The notes beneath the pieces are model-generated. The model ran no database searches. It was not told where the DNA came from and worked only from the letters and a program-made list of their open reading frames with translations. From a virus, in the IMG/VR virus record IMGVR_UViG_3300033571_013671, positions 1 through 63,740 of that record: 63,740 bases of DNA; one strand, 5' to 3'. Positions 21,324-28,676 of the stretch are shown one piece after another (position 1 is the first letter of the stretch; each line of letters starts with the position of its first letter). The position numbers were made by a program, and so were the translations under genes.

Positions 21324-23207
21324 TCATTCACATTTAACAGACATGTTAAATATAGTTCTATCTAATGGTGAAAATACTAAAATAATAAGATCAAATTTTT
21401 CTGTTTCTTTATCAATTGTAAAAGAAGCATTTGTTTTCATAATACCTTTATATTTAACAATATTGTCTTTTATATTTCCAGTCTTTATAATTTCATCGGT
21501 AATACTTTCTGCACTATTATCTCCGTCTTGAAAAATACTTTTAACATCTAACTTACCACCTTCACCTTTAATTGCTGCATTTATACTTTCTAATAAACCT
21601 TCAGTTTTTTTATAGATAATTAATTCACCAACAAAATTTCTACGAACATTATTCATTTCACTATAATCATTATCCCCATTCGATAATGATTGTTTAATTA
21701 ACCCTTTCACATAAGTAGATTGTATCGGTAACATCTTTTTCTTTTCTTCAACACTTAACGCAACTTGTGTATATTCATCATTTACTACATCACCTCTAAA
21801 ACCACTAAAGTATTCTTGATCACCATATTTAATGTAATAGGCATCAGGTACAACTACTGAGTCAAATGAAATTGTTATAGAATTACCCTCACCCGCAGGA
21901 AAACTACTTTTTAAACTTTTTGCCACAAAATTATTTTGTTTTGTACCTCTACCTCCCTCTATTTTAGATTCAAAACCACATTTTAATGGTGGCTTTGGTT
22001 TAACACAATTACACGCATCTGCGGTTGGTTTAATGAACCCTTCAGGACAATCACATTTTTGAGTTTCCTCATTAAATTTCATACCTTCAGGACATTTACA
22101 TTTACCATCCTCATCACGTTTCATACATTTATCAGGACAAGGTTCTTCTTCTTTCTTTTTACACTCACAATTTTCTGTTTTTGTAAAACCTTTAGGACAT
22201 TCACATTCTTTAGTTTCTTCATTATATGTCATTCCTTCAGGACAATCACATTTTTTAGTCTCTTTATTAAATGTCATACAAGGATCTGTACATGTGTTAC
22301 ATTCACAATTTTCATCAGCTTCTTTACCATTAGGGCAATAACATTTACCATCTTTTTCAGTTAAACCATCTTTACATCTACATTTTTTTGTTTCAACATC
22401 TCTAATCATACAATTAGGACAAGGGTCATAAAATTTAAAACATACCTTAGCGTCTATCATCACAAATTGTCCATGATTTAAAGTACCTGCCTTTATTTCA
22501 TTAGAAACTGATTTATGTGTATCTGTTAAATCTTTAGTATAAACTGATCCTGAAGTTGAGTCTTTTATTTCTTTCATTATTTTAGCCTCATCAAACTTTA
22601 CTTGTCTTTCTATACCAGCTTCTTTTAATTTTTTTAATAGTTCTTTTTTTACTTTTTCTGCTCTTCTATACGCTAAATCTCTATTACTTTTACTACCACC
22701 AGTATTTGTATATTTTTTCTTAGCGTCATAACCTTTACAACTACTACTCCATTTTTGTAAAGATGAAGTACCTTTAGTTACATCATATTCATTACAATAG
22801 TCTGGTTGTACTGCACTACCATAAAAATTACTAGCCCCACCAAATACATTTACATCTTCTAAAGTTAACTCACCGTTTGTCATTGACCCAAACTCTTTTT
22901 CTACCAATTCTATAAATTTATCTTTAAATTTAATAGGTACGTCAGTATTTACATCATTATCGGTTTTATAAGGTTCTGTATTAGTAACAAACATACATTT
23001 AGTATCCGAAGATTTAGGTTTTTCTGAATCAACAGGTTTATTTTCTGCAGGTTTTTCTGAATCGACAGGTTTATTTTCTGCAGGTTTTTTATCTGTAGGG
23101 GTTGGTGGGTTACCAACAGAAGATGTACTTACTTCATTAAGAATAGTTCCCTTTTCATATACCATAAGGGATCTCATTCTTTGTATTTCTTCTAAAAGAT
23201 TTTTCAT
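21324..23207 (-). CDS. Tagged virion protein with EGF-like Cys repeats, 627 aa
   Basis: I place the start at ATG 23207. A longer frame reaches 23393 but would run antisense through the promoter and start of the rightward protease gene. The N-terminus LLEEIQRMRSLMVYEKG followed by ILNE is one of the shared [LI]-x-E tags. Next come two 11-residue repeats (KPAENKPVDSE). A mixed domain with SNRDLAYRRAEKVKKELLKK (about residues 180-290) resembles the helix of OmpA-like domains. Residues about 260-410 hold four or five EGF-like/Cys-loop repeats of the form C-x-C-P-E-G-M-x-[FY]-N-E-E-T-x-[KE]-C. The C-terminal 210 residues are a beta-rich unknown domain. EGF-like repeats are unusual in phage proteins. 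Likely a virion protein contacting host surface or peptidoglycan; inference only. Confidence 0.65.
   Translation of the reverse strand: MKNLLEEIQRMRSLMVYEKGTILNEVSTSSVGNPPTPTDKKPAENKPVDSEKPAENKPVDSEKPKSSDTKCMFVTNTEPYKTDNDVNTDVPIKFKDKFIELVEKEFGSMTNGELTLEDVNVFGGASNFYGSAVQPDYCNEYDVTKGTSSLQKWSSSCKGYDAKKKYTNTGGSKSNRDLAYRRAEKVKKELLKKLKEAGIERQVKFDEAKIMKEIKDSTSGSVYTKDLTDTHKSVSNEIKAGTLNHGQFVMIDAKVCFKFYDPCPNCMIRDVETKKCRCKDGLTEKDGKCYCPNGKEADENCECNTCTDPCMTFNKETKKCDCPEGMTYNEETKECECPKGFTKTENCECKKKEEEPCPDKCMKRDEDGKCKCPEGMKFNEETQKCDCPEGFIKPTADACNCVKPKPPLKCGFESKIEGGRGTKQNNFVAKSLKSSFPAGEGNSITISFDSVVVPDAYYIKYGDQEYFSGFRGDVVNDEYTQVALSVEEKKKMLPIQSTYVKGLIKQSLSNGDNDYSEMNNVRRNFVGELIIYKKTEGLLESINAAIKGEGGKLDVKSIFQDGDNSAESITDEIIKTGNIKDNIVKYKGIMKTNASFTIDKETEKFDLIILVFSPLDRTIFNMSVKCE
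23022..23087 (-). repeat. Two tandem 33-bp repeats coding KPAENKPVDSE
   Basis: Copies at 23022-23054 and 23055-23087 differ by one base (aatcaac versus aatcgac). They form a Pro/Lys/Glu linker after the N-terminal tag. Near-identity implies a recent duplication. Confidence 0.85.
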
Positions 23208-23222
23208 ATTTTTAAAAAAAAA

Positions 23223-23253
23223 TTTGTGTTTTAAAAAAAAACTATTATATTTG
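23223..23253 (+). promoter_or_regulatory. Bacteroidota-type promoter for the rightward protease gene
   Basis: TTTG (23223-23226), a 19-bp spacer, then TATATTTG (23246-23253) match the Bacteroidota primary-sigma consensus TTTG-N19-TAnnTTTG. Transcription would start about 7 nt later, leaving a short A-rich leader before ATG 23278 with no Shine-Dalgarno sequence. It drives the rightward protease gene. Confidence 0.75.
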
Positions 23254-23277
23254 TTCTTATATAAATACAAAACAACT

Positions 23278-23841
23278 ATGAAAAATTTAATATTATCGTT
23301 ACTATTTTTAAATAGTTTTGGAATTTTTTCACAAAAGTTATTTACTGAAGAAGAATTTTTAATTGCGTCCGATAATGGTAGGAGGTGGCACAAAGATATT
23401 AAAATTTATCTTTATGGTAATTATACCAAAAAAGACTCTTTGGATGTGGTTGAGAATATCAGTATTTTTAAAACTTTAATTAAACCTATAAATATATCTT
23501 TAGTTAAAAATAAAGACTCCTCAAATGTAGTTATTTATTTTTTAAGTGATAAAGATTATGTACGAATTTTTAAAGATGATTATATTTACTGTAAAAAAAC
23601 TATAGGTTTAACTTATAATTATGGTGTTAAAAATATAACTAAATCTACAATTCAAATAGATATTATAGAAAACAATGAATTTAAATCATTTTCTAATACA
23701 ATAAGACATGAAATGTTTCATATGTTAGGATTTACCCATTATGAAAAAGAAAATAATTCTATATTAGATCATAACCATTATCTTACAAATAAAGATATTG
23801 AGATGATAAAATATCTTTATTCTAAAAAATTTAATACATAA
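23278..23841 (+). CDS. Secreted metzincin-type zinc protease, 187 aa
   Basis: One of only two rightward genes seen. ATG at 23278 is preferred over an upstream TTG because it starts a clean signal peptide (MKNLILSLLFLNSFGIFSQ), with the FSQ ending common in Bacteroidota exports, and because the promoter lies just upstream. The zinc site is H144-E-M-F-H148-M-L-G-F-T-H154, exactly the metzincin HExxHxxGxxH pattern. NSIL at 160-163 falls where a Met-turn (S-I-M) would be, but the Met is replaced by Leu. At 187 residues it is a minimal protease without a visible propeptide. The promoter, direction and signal peptide suggest a host-derived cargo gene expressed early and exported to the periplasm or outside. 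The substrate is unknown. Confidence 0.8.
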   Translation: MKNLILSLLFLNSFGIFSQKLFTEEEFLIASDNGRRWHKDIKIYLYGNYTKKDSLDVVENISIFKTLIKPINISLVKNKDSSNVVIYFLSDKDYVRIFKDDYIYCKKTIGLTYNYGVKNITKSTIQIDIIENNEFKSFSNTIRHEMFHMLGFTHYEKENNSILDHNHYLTNKDIEMIKYLYSKKFNT

Positions 23842-23846
23842 AAAAA

Positions 23847-23868
23847 AATCCCTACTTTTGTAGGGATT
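23847..23868. terminator. Bidirectional Rho-independent terminator
   Basis: AATCCCTAC, a TTTT loop, then GTAGGGATT form a 9-bp perfect stem with A-run on one side and T-rich sequence on the other. It separates the convergent protease and DUF5522-like genes. The stop codon of the latter lies inside the stem. Confidence 0.85.
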
Positions 23869-24085
23869 CATTTAATTTTGTATTTCCTCTTTCGTGTTTG
23901 GGTTCATAAGGACAATGTAAACAACCATTACCACAACATCTACCTCTTTTAATATGATATTCTTCTGTCATAACCATTCTACCCTGATTATCATAATAAA
24001 ACTCATTAGGTTGTAATTTAGGCCCAAATTCTCTTACATAAAGTTGTTGTACCCAATCTTTAGATGCTCCTACATTCATAATCAA
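23852..24085 (-). CDS. DUF5522-like small Cys-rich protein, 77 aa
   Basis: The segment EEYHIKRGRCCGNGCLHCPY (about residues 41-60) matches the DUF5522 signature (TE-x-x-H-x-K-R-G-x-C-C-G-x-G-C-x-H-C-P-Y), a small protein common in Bacteroidota and some other bacteria. The four Cys probably bind metal. Upstream residues FYYDNQGRMVMT match the usual preceding strand. Function of the family is unknown. It lies between an HNH endonuclease and a converging protease gene, so it looks like part of a small island of acquired genes. The stop is embedded in the terminator hairpin. Confidence 0.75.
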   Translation of the reverse strand: MIMNVGASKDWVQQLYVREFGPKLQPNEFYYDNQGRMVMTEEYHIKRGRCCGNGCLHCPYEPKHERGNTKLNESLQK

Positions 24086-24106
24086 TTATTTTTTCTTTGA
24101 TTATAA

Positions 24107-24136
24107 AACGCTAACAATATTTGATGTGTTAGCGTT
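24107..24136 (-). terminator. Perfect 10-bp hairpin after HNH gene, probable terminator
   Basis: AACGCTAACA and TGTTAGCGTT form a perfect stem around a 10-nt loop, 3 bases after the HNH stop. On the minus strand it is followed by TTTTATAAT, a weak U-tract. It could also be an operator or processing hairpin for the DUF5522-like gene. Confidence 0.6.
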
Positions 24137-24139
24137 ACA

Positions 24140-24751
24140 TCATTTCCCCATGCTACTTTCATAATATTTTGTATTTAAACCCCATTTAAAATTATTTAAT
24201 AATTCAATATCATAATCACAGTTTTTATGATTTTCAGAAACTTTATTACATAAAAATATAAACATATTTTGTTCAAAAATATTTTTCATCACGTTAATAT
24301 GTTTATGTACCCATTGGACATTTCCTATTTCATATCCCTTTTTACTGTCTATTCTATCTAACGAAGCAGTATATGTTTTATCATTCCAACTAATCGGTAG
24401 TGTAATTTCAATTCCAGATAAATTACATTTCCCATTTTGTTTTTTATATAAATCATATATGTATTCTTTTGTTAAATCAAAACTTAAATTTTTTCTTATG
24501 ATTCTCTTAGATATTTTATTTTTAGTTAAATTGTACCATAATTCACCATTTATACCACCTTCTTTATTTACATTATTAATACAACCACAAGATACTATTT
24601 TTCCACTACGTAAATGGGTACCAAAAATATCTTTAATTTTTCCACATTCACATTCACATTTATATTTTATATGACCATTTTTGTTTTTGTGTAATTCAGA
24701 AATAACTTTTAATTTACCAAAAATTCTACCAACCATTTCAATTTTTTTCAT
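24140..24751 (-). CDS. HNH homing-type endonuclease, 203 aa
   Basis: The N-terminal Cys motif (GRIFGKLKVIS, then CECECG and SCGC, residues about 8-57) is the zinc or DNA-binding module often found before phage HNH domains. The nuclease core is CNLSGIEI, then SLDRIDSKKGYEIGNVQWVH with H-x-N-x-M-K (about residues 112-155), containing the expected D-R-I-D, G-Y, G-N and final N-x-M-K elements. Free-standing HNH genes are selfish elements in T4-like phages, often next to nucleotide-metabolism genes, as here beside the ribonucleotide reductase. It is flanked by terminators on both sides, consistent with a separate insertion. The leader has an ATATTTAT element at 24777-24785. Confidence 0.85.
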   Translation of the reverse strand: MKKIEMVGRIFGKLKVISELHKNKNGHIKYKCECECGKIKDIFGTHLRSGKIVSCGCINNVNKEGGINGELWYNLTKNKISKRIIRKNLSFDLTKEYIYDLYKKQNGKCNLSGIEITLPISWNDKTYTASLDRIDSKKGYEIGNVQWVHKHINVMKNIFEQNMFIFLCNKVSENHKNCDYDIELLNNFKWGLNTKYYESSMGK

Positions 24752-24776
24752 AATTCACAAGTATTTGTTTCATTAT

Positions 24777-24785
24777 ATAAATATG
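24777..24785 (-). promoter_or_regulatory. ATATTTAT element upstream of HNH gene
   Basis: The coding strand reads CATATTTATATAATG, 25 nt before the ATG and just downstream of the preceding terminator. This placement is compatible with a promoter core. Confidence 0.35.
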
Positions 24786-24795
24786 TTGTGAAATT

Positions 24796-24834
24796 AAAAA
24801 AGTAAGGAAATTTTATTTTTTTCCTTACTTTTTT
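24796..24834 (-). terminator. Rho-independent terminator after ribonucleotide reductase
   Basis: AAAAAAGTAAGGAAA pairs with TTTCCTTACTTTTTT around a 9-nt T-rich loop, 5 bases past the reductase stop. The central AGTAAGGAAA stem carries the GC and is flanked by A and T runs that would work on either strand. Confidence 0.75.
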
Positions 24835-24839
24835 TAAAT

Positions 24840-26699
24840 TTAAATAACTTCGCAAGATCCGTTAGCGCAGGCAACTTCACCTGAAAGATTAGTATTATCT
24901 TGTAATTCTATAATTTTACTTAAATCAACAGAAGTTAAAGATTCCATCATTCTATCGTAAGTTTCTTTATCACAATCTTCGAAAGGTGCTTGTTGATATG
25001 TTCCTCCGTTATAAGGTAAAACAGATAATCCATTATAGAATTTTCTATTAGTCCACATCCATTCACCAGCTAATTCCCAATCTTCCTCCTTTAAAGAAAT
25101 AGTTGCAGAAACGTTATGTGTGTTTTGTCCACTTCTGTGTCCGTATTTAATCCATTCTTGTGAAACTTTTTTAACTCTCTCTAATAACTCAAATGGGGAT
25201 TCATATCTTAAAATAGAACCTTCAGGTGATTTTTGTGGTATAGAAATAACTGCCGTATCGTGAGGTCTAAAAATTTCATCCTCTACTAATTCAGGATGAT
25301 TAATCGCTAAGTATGTATATATAGCCTCATTTTTACCTACACGTATTCTTCTAATGTAATAGTCATTGTGCCAAGCATGAATTCCCGAAGAAGTACCTAA
25401 AACTAAAGATGATGTACCAGATGGTTTTACAGTAGTTGTCCTAGCAGCAGAATTAATACCGATTAATTTAGCAACTCTTTCATTTTCTTCTTTTACTGAT
25501 TCTGAAGCTGCTTTCATATCATAACCCAATACTACACCAGAACCAATACCTGTCATTCCAACACCAATCAATGCATCTTTTTCAGTTGTTCTTTTCCAAA
25601 CATCTCTAAGATAATGGAAATCCGTATACCCTGCCTGTAATGTACCTATAAATGCTGCCGCCTTAACTCTTTTTTCAAAATCTTCTTGTGATTCTATATC
25701 TGAAGCGTTAACCTCACATAAATTACAAAATTGGTAAGGTCTTAAACCTATTTCACAACAAGGATTAGTACCCCAATCTTTATCATTTGAGAAATATATT
25801 CCTGGTTCACCAGCCCCACTCAATTCAATTCTTTTCCATAAATCTAAGAAAAATTCTTTCGTCACCTTATGTCTTAATAAAACTGCTGAGTTATTTGCTC
25901 TACCTCTTTGGGGATTTAATTCCCACCAGTTTCCTGATTTACAAGAAATCATTTCATTATCATCGGCAGAAAATAAACTAATTAATGCCGCTCTTCTAAT
26001 ACCACCAGCAAGTACTGCATCTGCAATGTGACAAACGATATCATGAACTTCAATAGGAGTTAATTTATCACCATCCTCCTTTGAATCTAATACTTTTTTA
26101 ATATTGTGGATACAATCTTTTAAAGGTTGTGGTCCAGGTGCTTTACCACCAGAGGTAACTAATAACGCACCTTTATGTCTGATATCTGAATAATCAAATA
26201 CAGGTGTAGATGATTTAACACCAAAATAAGACTCCAATAAAACTTTAATTGCGTCCGCCCAACCTTCAATAGAGTCACCTATCAAATATCTTCTTTTTCT
26301 ATCAGGATTAGGTTTTCTTAATTCAGGTAATTTTTCTACGTGATGTCTTTGTACTGAGTAACCCACTCCTGTACCACCTAACAATAAAAACATTGTTTCA
26401 GAAAATGCGTCAACATGATCTATAGGTAAATACGCACAATTATATACTCTGTTAGGGGATATTTCAATTGGTTTACCTCCAAATTGTAGACTCCTCATTG
26501 ATGGTAATATTTTCTTATCATATACCAATTTATAAACCTCTTCAATTTCGTCTTTTATGTTAGGATATTTATTTTGATGCATTTCTTTGTTTCTAGTAAC
26601 TAATTCTTCCCAACTCTCTCTTCTATTTTTTTCGGGTAAAAATTTAGCATACTTCATATAAACAGTGATATCAGACAAAATCTTATTTGATAATTCCAT
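24840..26699 (-). CDS. nrdJ: Adenosylcobalamin-dependent (class II) ribonucleoside-triphosphate reductase, 619 aa
   Basis: Reduces ribonucleotides to deoxyribonucleotides for phage DNA synthesis, using coenzyme B12 as radical source. NCAYLPID near residue 85 carries the first redox Cys. TNPCCEIGLRPYQFCNLCEV (about 308-328) holds the active-site C-x-E and the partner Cys. VKPSGTSSLVLG (about 420) is the conserved substrate loop. C611 and C616 (CANGSC) near the C-terminus are the thiol-transfer pair, spaced as in Lactobacillus RTPR. The protein is shorter than that enzyme (739), so some regulatory sequence is reduced. A 12-residue N-terminal helix segment is normal. It has its own promoter and terminator. 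A B12 dependency implies the host supplies or salvages cobalamin. Confidence 0.9.
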   Translation of the reverse strand: MELSNKILSDITVYMKYAKFLPEKNRRESWEELVTRNKEMHQNKYPNIKDEIEEVYKLVYDKKILPSMRSLQFGGKPIEISPNRVYNCAYLPIDHVDAFSETMFLLLGGTGVGYSVQRHHVEKLPELRKPNPDRKRRYLIGDSIEGWADAIKVLLESYFGVKSSTPVFDYSDIRHKGALLVTSGGKAPGPQPLKDCIHNIKKVLDSKEDGDKLTPIEVHDIVCHIADAVLAGGIRRAALISLFSADDNEMISCKSGNWWELNPQRGRANNSAVLLRHKVTKEFFLDLWKRIELSGAGEPGIYFSNDKDWGTNPCCEIGLRPYQFCNLCEVNASDIESQEDFEKRVKAAAFIGTLQAGYTDFHYLRDVWKRTTEKDALIGVGMTGIGSGVVLGYDMKAASESVKEENERVAKLIGINSAARTTTVKPSGTSSLVLGTSSGIHAWHNDYYIRRIRVGKNEAIYTYLAINHPELVEDEIFRPHDTAVISIPQKSPEGSILRYESPFELLERVKKVSQEWIKYGHRSGQNTHNVSATISLKEEDWELAGEWMWTNRKFYNGLSVLPYNGGTYQQAPFEDCDKETYDRMMESLTSVDLSKIIELQDNTNLSGEVACANGSCEVI

Positions 26700-26758
26700 T
26701 TTTTTAATTTTTATTTTTTAATTTGTTATTATTTTTAAGTGTGTATTATTCTATATGA

Positions 26759-26787
26759 TTTATATTTTAAATCATTACTCTATTCAA
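26759..26787 (-). promoter_or_regulatory. Sigma70-like promoter for ribonucleotide reductase
   Basis: On the minus strand TTGAAT (26787-26782), a 17-bp spacer and TATAAA (26764-26759). The start would lie about 60 nt before the ATG at 26699. The spacing is canonical, but the region is AT-rich. Confidence 0.55.
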
Positions 26788-26793
26788 AAAAAT

Positions 26794-28176
26794 TTAATTA
26801 AGTGATTCTCTTCTTTTATTTAACGTTTCCTGTATGAAATTAGAATCTTTTTTCTTATTACCTTTTTCGTGTTCTAATAATGTCACATCTCTACTATCAC
26901 TAGTATCTACAATTAGAGTTCCGTTATCAAATAAAATATCTTCAAATACAACACCATCTTTACCAAATCTAGATTTTAAAATAGCTAAGGTTGCTCTACC
27001 TTCTTCTTTTTGTTCTAAAGTTTTTGCTGCGGATAAAATAAAATGTCCTATTTGTCCTTTCTTAATTGAACCTCCCATCATGTTAGCCTCAACTAATTCC
27101 GCACCTATAGCACTTCTATTACCTTGTACTGCAGTCCATCCAGCCACATCTAATTCAGAAATCATAGTTTCAAATTGTCTCATTACATTACCCTCTCCAC
27201 TAAATTCATCTTTAAATTGTTTTGTAGGTTGGACACAATCTATATAATCTAAAAAGACTATATCTGGTTTAATACCATTTGAAATTAATTTTCTTAGGTA
27301 TTGTTTGATGTGTGGTATAGTTGTACCATCACTAGGCATTTTTTTCAAAATTAAATTACCTGGTAGATTTTGGAAATTAACTAACTTTTCTTGTACCTCA
27401 TCTTTTCTATCACTTAATTCCCCTAAAGGAACTTCAGTAAAACATGTAAAGTGTTTTCTTTGGATTACTTTAACATTATCCTCAAAGAAAATTTGTACCA
27501 CATTCTTACCCATCTGATATGCAGTATTCGCCATTCTAGTCATTAATGTTGTTTTACCAACCCCAAAAGCTGCCAATATAACACCTAGTTCACCTTTAGA
27601 TAAACCACCACCCATTAGGTTATCTATACCAACCAAACCAGTAGGTATCGGACTTCTAAAATCATCAGCTAAAACATCTTCTAACGAATGAAAAATATCA
27701 ACACCTTCGTCTTTTTCTGAACCAACAGATATTGCTTGTTTAACTATTTCTTCACACTCTTCATATCTATCAAAATCCCCTGTATCTAAAATCTTTTGGA
27801 TTTTTTGTGTAGCCTTCTTAAGCTCTTGTTGTTTGCAGAACTTAATGGCAACGTCTTGTGTGTGTAAACAATCTTTATTATCTGCACTTTTAACCTCTTT
27901 AATTAATTCATTTGCTGATTCTCTTGTAATTTCTCTTCTTACTTCAGTCTTAACAAGGTTAAAAATTGTTTCATAAGACGGTATGGTTTCATATTTTTCG
28001 TAATAGTTTTTAATACTAGCAACAACTAATCTCATATATTCATTGTCAAAATAATTCGGATCTATTATCTCTATAATACTCTCAGAAAATTTTTGATCTT
28101 CTATTAATTGTTTTACTAGTTTTAATTGGAAACTATACCCTAAATACCCCAAATTCGAACTCTCATTTTTCGCCAT
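26794..28176 (-). CDS. Replicative DNA helicase, DnaB/gp41-like, 460 aa
   Basis: Hexameric 5'-3' helicase at the fork. The N-terminal helical domain (residues 1-150) precedes a RecA-like core. Walker A is AAFGVGKTT (202-210) and Walker B is DIVFLDYID (about 293-301). A downstream GSIKKGQIGHFILSAAKTL segment corresponds to the DnaB motif 4 region. Length fits T4 gp41 (475). It follows a 161-residue unknown gene in the SSB-UvsX-RNase H series, so it belongs to the replication operon. The C-terminal 30 residues are charged and likely flexible. No Shine-Dalgarno is visible. Confidence 0.88.
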   Translation of the reverse strand: MAKNESSNLGYLGYSFQLKLVKQLIEDQKFSESIIEIIDPNYFDNEYMRLVVASIKNYYEKYETIPSYETIFNLVKTEVRREITRESANELIKEVKSADNKDCLHTQDVAIKFCKQQELKKATQKIQKILDTGDFDRYEECEEIVKQAISVGSEKDEGVDIFHSLEDVLADDFRSPIPTGLVGIDNLMGGGLSKGELGVILAAFGVGKTTLMTRMANTAYQMGKNVVQIFFEDNVKVIQRKHFTCFTEVPLGELSDRKDEVQEKLVNFQNLPGNLILKKMPSDGTTIPHIKQYLRKLISNGIKPDIVFLDYIDCVQPTKQFKDEFSGEGNVMRQFETMISELDVAGWTAVQGNRSAIGAELVEANMMGGSIKKGQIGHFILSAAKTLEQKEEGRATLAILKSRFGKDGVVFEDILFDNGTLIVDTSDSRDVTLLEHEKGNKKKDSNFIQETLNKRRESLN

Positions 28177-28190
28177 AACGTTTACTAGAT

Positions 28191-28676
28191 TTAGTTATTA
28201 ATAAATATCTGTGATAAGTCATAATCGCAATAATTTTTATCATATTTTTTTTGACTTAATCCATTTTGTATCATATCAATGATTTTAGGTATAATTTTTC
28301 TTATATCTACATCATATCTTACTTTTGGTGGGTAATCATTTCCAGTAAAAATTCTTTCTACTACTACTTTATTATCCACTTTAATCTGAAAAGTAAAAAA
28401 GTCTTCATTCTCATATATATCTCTCACTTCATACTCTTCATTTTGCTCATTAAAAAAATTGTAATACTTATATAGATATTCGTAAGTATTATTCTTAAAG
28501 TTATTTCTAATAACAGAAACAACATCGTCAACTAATTCTTTTAATTCTATCGAACCTAAACTTTCTTTATTAAAATTTTTTATTTGAAAGTTTCTTCCCA
28601 CAATTGGATTACCGTTAATCATAAATAAGAATTCATACGGATAACTTTGATAACTCTTTTTCATATTTGTATTCAT
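28191..28676 (-). CDS. Unknown 161-aa protein in replication operon
   Basis: The start overlaps the stop of the RNase H/exonuclease gene as ATGA, which suggests translational coupling. The protein is rich in Tyr, Asn, Lys and acidic residues, with no Cys cluster, signal or membrane segment. A middle part (DIYENEDFFTFQIKVDNKVV) looks beta-stranded. It sits exactly between the exonuclease and the helicase, where T4-like phages carry helicase loaders (gp59) or accessory factors. I see no motif to support a loader assignment and leave it unknown. Confidence 0.55.
   Translation of the reverse strand: MNTNMKKSYQSYPYEFLFMINGNPIVGRNFQIKNFNKESLGSIELKELVDDVVSVIRNNFKNNTYEYLYKYYNFFNEQNEEYEVRDIYENEDFFTFQIKVDNKVVVERIFTGNDYPPKVRYDVDIRKIIPKIIDMIQNGLSQKKYDKNYCDYDLSQIFINN

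Noticed and set aside
22059-22364. Rightward Phe/Thr-rich ORF opposite the EGF-like repeats
   Set aside because: It is a frame artefact of the Cys/Lys/Glu repeat codons on the other strand.
23224-23277. TTG start for the rightward protease
   Set aside because: It lies at the -33 promoter element, so it would be upstream of the predicted transcript start. It would also put 18 residues before a clear signal peptide.
21324-23393. Longer N-terminus for the EGF-like tagged protein starting at 23393
   Set aside because: The extra 62 codons run antisense through the protease promoter and coding sequence and read as low-complexity Lys/Phe/Asn. The start at 23207 begins directly with the shared tag.
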